Virus record (IMG/VR): IMGVR_UViG_3300009507_000149
Span: 1-21,958 of that record
Length of the DNA stretch: 21,958 nucleotides
Reading direction: 5' to 3' (one strand)
Origin: a virus
This document shows, in pieces, positions 17,326 to 21,881 of this stretch (its first letter is position 1; each line of letters begins with the position of its first letter). The position numbers were made by a program, and so were the translations under genes. The notes under the pieces are model-generated. The model had not been told where the DNA came from and made no database searches. It worked only from the letters and a program-made list of their open reading frames with translations.

Positions 17326-17813
17326 AAAAAAACCATAGCACTTATCGCTGCACTAAGCGGCATATCCTTCATTATCTCCTCGACCTCCTCATTCGGATTA
17401 TACGGGGCTATAGTATACGCATCTCCTTTCTTGAAGTTAACAGGTCTATATAGAACTGCCATCGCCTTGTGCATAGTTTGCCAATCCAAAATAGTATTCT
17501 CAAGGTCGATGTACTCTCCAAGAGATATACTGTCTAATTTCGGTATAAAACCAAATTCAACATCTCTTAATGTAAAATGCTTTACTAAATCTCTATCTTC
17601 ACTAAAAGCCTTTTCAAGCACTCCTAAGACCTTTTCTACCTCTAAGACGGGTATAGAGTCCACATCATCCATAGAAACCCCACAGAACAGCTCTATGAGC
17701 TTCTTATTGACGTATTGCACATCATCATTATCCACTACTTCCAAATACTCTTGATATTGCCACAGTTGAATGTCATCTAAAGAAGTGGGTACGGAAAGGT
17801 TTATTATTGCCAT
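17133..17813 (-). CDS. Tail assembly chaperone, zero-frame product (226 aa)
   Basis: The first gene of the structural operon, starting at ATG 17813. Residues 5-25 (NLSVPTSLDDIQLWQYQEY) and LYRPVNF near 121-127 resemble a family of Bacteroidetes phage tail assembly proteins. Codons 161-163 (GTT TTT TTT) lie in the T9 run that can shift ribosomes to the -1 frame. Past it, the zero frame continues for 63 codons (to LMKLPSYRSTNV) and ends at TAA 17133. It would bind the tape measure during tail assembly, as lambda gpG does; that role is inferred. Confidence 0.8.
   Translation of the reverse strand: MAIINLSVPTSLDDIQLWQYQEYLEVVDNDDVQYVNKKLIELFCGVSMDDVDSIPVLEVEKVLGVLEKAFSEDRDLVKHFTLRDVEFGFIPKLDSISLGEYIDLENTILDWQTMHKAMAVLYRPVNFKKGDAYTIAPYNPNEEVEEIMKDMPLSAAISAMVFFYRLGIQLSKVTLRYTEAVLIKEENLELRTHLEKSGVGINQFMDSLKEIYLNLMKLPSYRSTNV
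17322..17333 (-). promoter_or_regulatory. Slippery T9 site for -1 frameshifting
   Basis: Nine consecutive Ts lie in phase as T TTT TTT after the second base of codon 161, which matches the X XXY YYZ heptamer rule with all Ts. The A and P sites could re-pair fully after a 1-base slip. A weak hairpin (AGGG at 17316-17313 with CCCT at 17293-17290) lies downstream. RNA polymerase slippage on T9 is an alternative route to the same product. Confidence 0.7.
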
Positions 17814-18017
17814 ATTATAGTAATTATTTTATTATCGTTTGTACCTCTTGTACGTTTTGGCACATATACTATTAATAGTACTATATACAAATAGTTCTAT
17901 ATAGTACTACTATAGGGTACTATTCATGAATAGTTCTATATAGTTCTACTAATAGTACTATATGAATAGTACTATATATAATAAATAACTATTTATATAT
18001 ATTGTGCCACATAGGCA
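17814..18017. promoter_or_regulatory. Upstream control region of the structural operon
   Basis: A 204-base gene-free stretch between the 87-aa gene and the tail chaperone. It is extremely AT-rich and contains the repeat cluster at 17874-17978. No good match to the TTG/TAnnTTTG promoter is seen, so late transcription may need a phage activator. Confidence 0.5.
17874..17978. repeat. Five AATAGTNCTATAT repeats
   Basis: The 14-bp units lie at 17874-17887, 17890-17903, 17929-17942, 17951-17964 and 17965-17978. Three read AATAGTACTATAT and two AATAGTTCTATAT; the last base is A in four and G in one. The core AGTACT is palindromic. Extra degenerate copies lie between units. Such clusters are usual for repressor or activator sites. 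Confidence 0.8.
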
Positions 18018-18018
18018 C
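18004..18018. repeat. Inverted repeat GTGCC-N5-GGCAC
   Basis: Five-base arms (18004-18008 and 18014-18018) flank ACATA, overlapping the stop codon of the 87-aa gene. It could be an operator or a small RNA hairpin. GGCAC half-sites recur at 17859-17863 and 18315-18319. Confidence 0.45.
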
Positions 18019-18026
18019 TAAGAGAT
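18014..18026. repeat. Direct repeat copy 1 (GGCACTARGAGAT)
   Basis: A 13-base sequence that recurs at 18315-18327 with one mismatch, at the A/G position. The two copies bracket the 87-aa gene, copy 1 covering its stop codon. Similarity extends weakly further upstream (a TTG..CACA segment). Confidence 0.5.
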
Positions 18027-18281
18027 ATTAGTATTATTGTAGTCGTAGAAGTGGCAATACAACTCATATATCTTGGTTGCTACGTCATCCTTAGTATATT
18101 TCTCTTCTGAGATGGTTTTTGTGCCATTATTCCAAATCTCTATGTAGCATTCTACAGCTTTATAGTTTGACGGTTTAGGATATATCTTTATACCTTTCCC
18201 CATACACCAATTCATCGCTACATTCTGGTCTTCTCTGAAGTAGTTTTTTATTCTATTTCGATCTACATAAGGTTTTTTCAT
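18018..18281 (-). CDS. Unknown small protein, 87 aa
   Basis: Not recognised. It opens with basic residues (MKKPYVDRNRIKNYFRED), has two Cys (C26 and C45, plus one near 75), and ends with YELYCHFYDYNNTNIS. It is a soluble-looking mixed alpha/beta protein. It stands alone between the microgene operon terminator and the structural operon, with about 280 gene-free bases upstream. The direct repeats around it could mark an inserted unit or shared operator sites. Confidence 0.6.
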   Translation of the reverse strand: MKKPYVDRNRIKNYFREDQNVAMNWCMGKGIKIYPKPSNYKAVECYIEIWNNGTKTISEEKYTKDDVATKIYELYCHFYDYNNTNIS

Positions 18282-18563
18282 TGTGCTAAGATATTGATTT
18301 AAGTTGACACAGTTGGCACTAGGAGATTAGGTTGTATTTAGAGTGTAGGGTAATAGCCATAGTCACTACTTCTTCCGTCAGAGTACCTCAAATAAGCGTA
18401 TTTAAGCGCCTTAAATCTCTCTACTGGTGTTTATGTACCAGAATGCGTTAAAAGTGCCTTAGAATTGATGCTAGGTAGCTTAAACTGGACACAAACGTAC
18501 CAAATCAACCCTTTTTTAATCCTATTCCCTTGAATATCAATAGGAATGCAAAAATAAGTATAT
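18282..18563. other. Intergenic region, no confident gene
   Basis: About 280 bases between the 87-aa gene and the terminator. It holds a possible -7 box TACGTTTG (minus strand, 18499-18492) without a clear -33 TTG. It also contains a hairpin (CTGGT/ACCAG, about 18424-18441) and a TTAAG-CGC-CTTAA hairpin near 18403-18415. Two short protein-like stretches, in different minus frames, lack ATG starts. I see no complete gene. Confidence 0.5.
18315..18327. repeat. Direct repeat copy 2 (GGCACTARGAGAT)
   Basis: The second copy of the 13-base repeat, 34 bases upstream of the 87-aa gene's start, matching copy 1 at 12 of 13 bases. Confidence 0.5.
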
Positions 18564-18590
18564 AAAAAAAGCCCCTAAAAAGAGGCTTTA
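18564..18590 (-). terminator. Intrinsic terminator of the microgene operon
   Basis: On the minus strand, AAAGCCTC (18589-18582) pairs with GGGGCTTT (18575-18568, one G:U pair) around a 6-base loop and ends in a seven-T run. It lies 25 bases after the zinc-ribbon gene. Confidence 0.85.
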
Positions 18591-18614
18591 TATTTAATTA
18601 AACTACATTTTAAT

Positions 18615-18758
18615 TTATTTTATTACGGGTAAGTTATTGGGTAAATATTCAATAACTAAATCTAAAGGCGCACCGCATTCATGATGCTCACAAATAAAAT
18701 TATCTTCAGGGTTTTCGTGTCCGCATATACTGCAAATGTTTTTTTGTTTGTTGTCCAT
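18615..18758 (-). CDS. Small zinc-ribbon protein (47 aa)
   Basis: The ATG is at 18758, 11 bases after the 79-aa gene's stop, and TAA ends at 18615. C9-x2-C12 and C23-x4-C28, with the ICGHENPEDNFIC spacing and a following GAPL, match the zinc-ribbon layout C-x2-C-G-x-x-N-P-x4-F-x-C-x4-C-G-A-P-L. One zinc ion bound by four Cys is likely. The rest is a short hydrophobic tail (IEYLPNNLPVIK). It is the last gene of its operon. The binding partner, protein or nucleic acid, cannot be inferred. Confidence 0.75.
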   Translation of the reverse strand: MDNKQKNICSICGHENPEDNFICEHHECGAPLDLVIEYLPNNLPVIK

Positions 18759-18769
18759 GTTATTTGGTT

Positions 18770-19009
18770 TTAGTTAGTTTCTTTTAGTATCTCGAATTCT
18801 ATAACCTCGTTAACGTTGCTTTCATTGTAGCCTCCAACGTTTATATAATAGCGTTTAATATGCCCTAAGATATAATCAAAATCCCACGTTTTAAAGCCGT
18901 TTTTAGCTACTTTCATAAGCCAGTCATCAATGGGCTTGCCCGTTTTGATTTGTTGCGTTATAAAGGTAAAAATTATCCGTTTTCTTTGTTGCAATGTATA
19001 TTTATTCAT
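18770..19009 (-). CDS. Unknown protein, 79 aa
   Basis: Unrecognised. It is basic at the N-terminus (MNKYTLQQRKRIIFTFITQQ) and acidic at the C-terminus (NEVIEFEILKETN), with a helix-loop-helix look. Its ATG overlaps the last 8 bases of the 45-aa gene, so it belongs to the same operon. No motif is visible. Confidence 0.65.
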   Translation of the reverse strand: MNKYTLQQRKRIIFTFITQQIKTGKPIDDWLMKVAKNGFKTWDFDYILGHIKRYYINVGGYNESNVNEVIEFEILKETN

Positions 19010-19139
19010 GATTCAATATATTTTGTAATTCATTAACTAAGCTTCCTATTCTTTTGCCTTGTATGGTTTTATTATACTCGAAATATTCTTCTAAGATATA
19101 AAATTCCTTTAAAACTTTGTTTATTGTTTCTTTTTTCAT
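19002..19139 (-). CDS. Unknown small protein, 45 aa
   Basis: Starts at ATG 19139 and ends with TAA at 19002, overlapping the next gene by 8 bases. The peptide begins MKKETINKVLKEFYILEEYF and ends with NELQNILNHE. It looks like an all-helical, partly acidic protein with heptad-like spacing of hydrophobics. Not recognised; real because of packing between two genes. Confidence 0.6.
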   Translation of the reverse strand: MKKETINKVLKEFYILEEYFEYNKTIQGKRIGSLVNELQNILNHE

Positions 19140-19145
19140 GTTGTT

Positions 19146-19292
19146 TTATCTTAAATTAAAATGTTGACCTATCTCTTTCAAATAGCTTTCTATCTCTTTT
19201 CGATGGGCTACTCTTTTTGGTTCGTTATATTGATCTATTCTTTTCTTATAACCATTTAACCATTCTTTCAAATCCTGTTCCTGTTTTGTCAT
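19146..19292 (-). CDS. Unknown small protein, 48 aa
   Basis: Starts at ATG 19292, which overlaps the TGA of the 43-aa gene as ATGA; ends at TAA 19146. It begins MTKQEQDLKEWLNGYKKRID and is helical and strongly charged, with no membrane segment. Function unknown. The stop/start overlap and consistent codon use make it a likely gene. Confidence 0.65.
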   Translation of the reverse strand: MTKQEQDLKEWLNGYKKRIDQYNEPKRVAHRKEIESYLKEIGQHFNLR

Positions 19293-19420
19293 ATCGTTTT
19301 TTTATAGGTTGGTATATTCAATTTATACGCTGTAATTCTAAGCTTATAGTTTTCATGCGTTATTCTTTTGGATTCTACCAATTTAAGTAGGTGCAACGGG
19401 TTATTTATTTCTTTTATCAT
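19289..19420 (-). CDS. Unknown small protein, 43 aa
   Basis: Starts at ATG 19420, 15 bases after the GP88-like gene, and ends with TGA overlapping the next ATG. The peptide begins MIKEINNPLHLLKLVESKRI and ends in basic YKLNIPTYKKTI. It is a basic helical peptide that might bind nucleic acid, although no motif proves it. Not recognised. Confidence 0.6.
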   Translation of the reverse strand: MIKEINNPLHLLKLVESKRITHENYKLRITAYKLNIPTYKKTI

Positions 19421-19435
19421 GTTATTTATTTTTAG

Positions 19436-20155
19436 TTAATATGCTGCATTAATTACGAAGCCGCTAGTGTCTTTTTTAGCGTCACCTTTTGCCTTAAGCC
19501 CTAAAACTACATTCTTATAGCTTAGCATCTCTAAATCTGTTTTGTCACCGTCTACAACCTGAAAGCCTTTGTAAGTTTTTGGTAAATTACCCGCAAAAAC
19601 TGCAGCTACATTTGCACCTAATTTTAAAGCTTTCATTGTGTCACTTTCATTGTCTTCCGCTCGTGAAAATGTAACGGTGTAGTTAGGATGATTTATGTAT
19701 TTAGTCGCTTTACCTAAAATTTTTGTATAATCGTAAAATTTAGCGATATCTTTTAAGGTTTCAATATCTAAAGCAGCGTATTTTTTAAGTAAGTATACGA
19801 AATCCAAGTCACTAGTCCCGTTTAATCGGAAGGCTATTTTTTTGCCTGTTTTTCGTGCGGTCTTTACTTTTTTTCTTATTTCAGTAGCCAATTGATTAAC
19901 AAATTTAACCTTATCGTTAATATAATAATTTGCTTTATTAATGCGGGAGCTTTGCACGTTCGAAAATTTACCCCTACCTGCACTATATAAGCAAGCCAAT
20001 GCGCATCCCTTAGACGCTTTTGGGCAAAGGTTAACGCCTTTATTATTCATTGTGTGAGGTGCAATATATAAGATAAAAGTTTTAATACTATTCTTTGCGG
20101 TTTTCGTATTGGTTGCTCCATTGCTAAAAAGCGTTTTTTGTGGTGTATAGTTCAT
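19436..20155 (-). CDS. GP88-like phage protein (239 aa)
   Basis: Residues 40-65 (a VNLCPKASKGCALACLYSAG segment followed by RGKF) match the C-x6-C-x3-C-L-x-x-A-G-R-G pattern of the phage GP88/DUF7227-type family, with C44, C51 and C55 as candidate metal or Fe-S ligands. A FRLNGTSDLDF segment near 109-119 and a VTFSRAEDN segment near 159-167 fit the family's alpha/beta core. The molecular function is not established as far as I know. It is the largest gene in a group of very small ones. The ATG at 20155 gives the full N-terminus. Confidence 0.65.
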   Translation of the reverse strand: MNYTPQKTLFSNGATNTKTAKNSIKTFILYIAPHTMNNKGVNLCPKASKGCALACLYSAGRGKFSNVQSSRINKANYYINDKVKFVNQLATEIRKKVKTARKTGKKIAFRLNGTSDLDFVYLLKKYAALDIETLKDIAKFYDYTKILGKATKYINHPNYTVTFSRAEDNESDTMKALKLGANVAAVFAGNLPKTYKGFQVVDGDKTDLEMLSYKNVVLGLKAKGDAKKDTSGFVINAAY

Positions 20156-20181
20156 GTTATTTTTTTTTATTGGTTAATTGA

Positions 20182-20271
20182 TTATTTTATAAAAGGATGA
20201 TATACAAAAAAGTAAGTAATAAATAAGGCTAAAAATATACATTGCGCCTTTTGTAGTGTTGTTTTTTTCAT
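20182..20271 (-). CDS. 29-aa single-pass membrane peptide
   Basis: Starts at ATG 20271 and ends at TAA 20182. It has a basic head (MKKTTLQK) and one long hydrophobic stretch (CIFLALFITYFFVYHPF), so it would insert in the inner membrane as a single segment. It is the first ORF after the promoter at 20302-20331. A holin-like, toxin-like or leader peptide role is possible but not shown. Confidence 0.5.
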   Translation of the reverse strand: MKKTTLQKAQCIFLALFITYFFVYHPFIK

Positions 20272-20301
20272 AGTGTAATTTTTTTGTTTGTTAATATGGT
20301 G

Positions 20302-20331
20302 CTAATCTATGGAATCTTTTTTTAATAGCAA
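20302..20331 (-). promoter_or_regulatory. Candidate promoter for the GP88 operon
   Basis: On the minus strand, TTG (20331-20329) and TAGATTAG (20309-20302) are 19 bases apart. That fits the Bacteroidota -33/-7 layout with one mismatch in the -7 box. The next ORF, the 29-aa peptide, starts about 30 bases downstream. Confidence 0.5.
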
Positions 20332-20447
20332 CTAATAAATTTCGGTTTATTTCCTTTTATTTCCTTATTTATAATGATTCTAAATAATTTCTTTATTCCT
20401 TAATATATATACACCGCAAAAAAAAACGCTATCCTAAAAGTAACCCA

Positions 20448-20596
20448 GTGAAAAAAACCCTGTACTAAATTTCACTAGCTGCAAAAAGTGAGGTACTAAA
20501 AATAGGTTAATTCAAAAAAGTGAGATACTAAAAATAGGTAGCTGCAAAAAGTGAGGTACTAAAAATAGGTGACTGCAAAAAACCCTTTACTAAAAT
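20448..20596. repeat. Iteron-like array, five TACTAAA units at 31-32 bp spacing
   Basis: TACTAAA starts at 20463, 20494, 20526, 20557 and 20588. The inner three carry a 20-bp unit, GTGAGRTACTAAAAATAGGT, at 20488, 20520 and 20551. The outer two keep the GCAAAAAACCC-type leader and TACTAAA but lose the right half. Spacing of about three helical turns would place bound proteins on one face of the DNA. Confidence 0.8.
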
Positions 20597-20630
20597 ACTT
20601 TTTTTTTCGGCAAATAAGCGTAAAATTTAC

Positions 20631-20642
20631 TATGCATGCATA
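20631..20642. repeat. Perfect 12-bp palindrome TATGCATGCATA
   Basis: Lies in AT-rich DNA between the two repeat arrays. It may be a dimer-binding site or part of an origin. Confidence 0.6.
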
Positions 20643-20686
20643 ACATATCTTATCTAGAATGAGTCTAAATAAGGGGAAAAAGGCAC

Positions 20687-20721
20687 AAAAAAATACCCTA
20701 TTGAATTCACAAAGGGGTATT
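20687..20721 (-). terminator. Candidate terminator after the five-gene operon
   Basis: On the minus strand, AATACCC (20721-20715) pairs perfectly with GGGTATT (20698-20692) around a 16-base loop, followed by more Ts. It lies about 30 bases after the zinc-finger gene. The long loop makes it weaker than the others. Confidence 0.5.
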
Positions 20722-20762
20722 GAATTGACAGGGGGGTATTGAATTGCGCCCCCTATTGAATT
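20699..20762. repeat. Four TATTGAATT direct repeats
   Basis: Copies start at 20699, 20718, 20737 and 20754 (spacing 19, 19 and 17). G or C runs lie between them; AGGGGG and CCCCCT around the third copy can form a hairpin. The fourth overlaps the end of the zinc-finger gene. They could be protein-binding sites or part of the origin. Confidence 0.75.
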
Positions 20763-20863
20763 GAAATCCTAGTTTTATTACAGTTCCCACATGATTCGTT
20801 TGAACCTGAGTTGTATGCTCCACATGATGTGCAGTTCCATATCTTATCTACTACATCACCCAT
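20753..20863 (-). CDS. RanBP2-type zinc finger microprotein (36 aa)
   Basis: Starts at ATG 20863, 1 base after the 83-aa gene's stop, and ends with TAG at 20753. The residues W9, C11, C14, N18, C25 and C28 fit the RanBP2-type spacing W-x-C-x2-C-x3-N-x6-C-x2-C exactly. In that family the four Cys bind one zinc ion and the Trp and Asn help contact single-stranded RNA or ubiquitin. The finger makes up most of the protein. Whether this phage protein binds RNA, DNA or a host protein is unknown. Confidence 0.7.
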   Translation of the reverse strand: MGDVVDKIWNCTSCGAYNSGSNESCGNCNKTRISIQ

Positions 20864-20864
20864 A

Positions 20865-21116
20865 CTATTTAAATTTATCAAACAGGTCATCTACGAAGAA
20901 TATCTCCTGAATATTATTCTCTTGATCCTTCCTAAGTTCTATTGATCTATCCGTAAGCATCTTCTGAATATACTCAGCTTCACTACTGTCTATCCTGTGC
21001 CAATAGTGACTTATCTTATTATCTATCTCGTGAGGTCTATCCTCTCTTGTTAGGTTCTCAGAGATTAGATCTCTTAACTGTTCTATCTTATCTACTATTA
21101 TATCTAATTGTTTCAT
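20865..21116 (-). CDS. Unknown acidic protein, 83 aa
   Basis: A charged helical protein beginning MKQLDIIVDKIEQLRDLISE, with SHYWHRIDSSEAEYIQKML near 36-54 and an acidic end (FFVDDLFDKFK). Its ATG overlaps the upstream stop as ATGA, and it ends 1 base before the zinc-finger gene. I do not recognise it. The spacing of hydrophobics suggests a small helical bundle. Confidence 0.65.
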   Translation of the reverse strand: MKQLDIIVDKIEQLRDLISENLTREDRPHEIDNKISHYWHRIDSSEAEYIQKMLTDRSIELRKDQENNIQEIFFVDDLFDKFK

Positions 21117-21274
21117 TGCGCTAATATGTCGTATGTTTTATGATATTTCTTACTCCTTTTTTCGTTGTAGGTCAACTGTCTTTTACTGTATGGAAATCCA
21201 GTTATTGGATTATACATATGATTCCAGAAGTCTACTGGCATCGGATCAAACTCACTCTCTACCCTATTCTTCAT
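21113..21274 (-). CDS. Unknown small protein, 53 aa
   Basis: Starts at ATG 21274, overlapping the end of the 56-aa gene by 11 bases, and its TGA at 21113 overlaps the next ATG. The peptide has an aromatic-rich centre (VDFWNHMYNPITGFPYSKRQ) and a basic end. No family is recognised. The double overlap makes it a likely translated gene. Confidence 0.6.
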   Translation of the reverse strand: MKNRVESEFDPMPVDFWNHMYNPITGFPYSKRQLTYNEKRSKKYHKTYDILAQ

Positions 21275-21434
21275 TCAATATATCGTTTACTTGATTGATT
21301 GCAACCTGCTCTCCTTTTGTATGGAGTTGATCTTCTTTTTTTATAATTATTACTTCTTCTCTTGGTTTTGTTACTACACGCCCTTCATCATTCCAGATGA
21401 ATGCTAGTTCTGATTTTACCACTCTCTTTCTCAT
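21264..21434 (-). CDS. Unknown small protein, 56 aa
   Basis: Starts at ATG 21434, 1 base after the 89-aa gene's stop. It begins MRKRVVKSELAFIWNDEGRV and has a beta-then-helix look, with an acidic end (NDILNEE). It overlaps the next gene by 11 bases. Not recognised. Confidence 0.6.
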   Translation of the reverse strand: MRKRVVKSELAFIWNDEGRVVTKPREEVIIIKKEDQLHTKGEQVAINQVNDILNEE

Positions 21435-21435
21435 A

Positions 21436-21705
21436 CTATACAATTTTAGTTTTAACTCCTTCGATCTGTATCCAGTTTAAACGGTCTGTCTTGATGGTTC
21501 TGTAGCCATTGGCATTCATATCCCATACGATGAGATTATGTGCCTTACGAGGGTCGTAGCTAAGCCCTTTGCCTTTTAGATCTTTCTGTACACCTACTCG
21601 GCATACCATTGTTCTTTCTTCTCCATTAGCCTTTGTAAAGTTGGCTGAGAATAATTTGCCTGACTTAGTCAGTTCTGCGATTGTGTTGTAGAGTAATTCT
21701 TTCAT
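21436..21705 (-). CDS. SH3-fold/DUF2693-like phage protein (89 aa)
   Basis: The pattern FTKANGEERTMVCRVGVQ, then LIVWDMNANGYRTIKTDR, and a closing LNWIQIEGV strand resembles small SH3-like beta-barrel phage proteins related to DUF2693. A short helix (LLYNTIAELTKSGKLF) precedes it. It is the first gene of the five-gene operon and lies downstream of a promoter candidate. Its role is unknown; such proteins are often in early or middle gene groups. The fold assignment is from motif shape only. Confidence 0.6.
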   Translation of the reverse strand: MKELLYNTIAELTKSGKLFSANFTKANGEERTMVCRVGVQKDLKGKGLSYDPRKAHNLIVWDMNANGYRTIKTDRLNWIQIEGVKTKIV

Positions 21706-21725
21706 ATTGTTTGTTTTTCTGAGTG

Positions 21726-21755
21726 CAATATATAAACCTTTTTTTTACTGTGCAA
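21726..21755 (-). promoter_or_regulatory. Candidate promoter for the five-gene operon
   Basis: On the minus strand, TTG (21755-21753) and TATATATTG (21734-21726) are separated by 18 bases, close to the Bacteroidota layout. The ATG lies about 20 bases downstream. Confidence 0.45.
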
Positions 21756-21787
21756 CATTATTAACAAAATAATTAACAGTATTATAT

Positions 21788-21821
21788 GAAAAAAGCCCTC
21801 AGAATCTAAACTGAAGGCTTT
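21788..21821 (-). terminator. Intrinsic terminator of the upstream gene
   Basis: On the minus strand, AAAGCCTTCAG (21821-21811) pairs with CTGAGGGCTTT (21802-21792, one mismatch or G:U) around an 8-base loop, followed by Ts. It lies about 60 bases after the upstream stop. Confidence 0.8.
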
Positions 21822-21881
21822 AATAATTAACTCAAACTAATAAAATGAAAGTATAAATGTAATAAACTTATTTGTATTATC

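Larger units (their letters stand above)
20272..20752. other. AT-rich gene-free region with repeats (candidate origin/control region)
   Basis: About 480 bases with no supported gene on either strand. It holds a promoter near one end, five 31-32 bp-period repeats, a 12-bp palindrome, four TATTGAATT repeats and a terminator. Repeats and palindrome in AT-rich DNA are typical of replication origins and packaging or control sites. No initiator gene is visible in the window. Confidence 0.5.

Noticed and set aside
17325-17813. T9 run as a simple sequencing error joining one longer gene
   Set aside because: Possible, but the in-phase T TTT TTT heptamer at the known frameshift position for this gene class, and a zero-frame continuation that also looks coding, favour a real programmed shift. 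It is kept as the stated refutation test.
18282-18563. tRNA gene
   Set aside because: No cloverleaf arms with a GTTCRA-type T-loop were found on either strand, only small unrelated hairpins.
20448-20596. CRISPR-like array
   Set aside because: The units are nearly contiguous, with similar bases between them and no unique spacers of fixed size. They also differ at the ends, and no cas gene is nearby.
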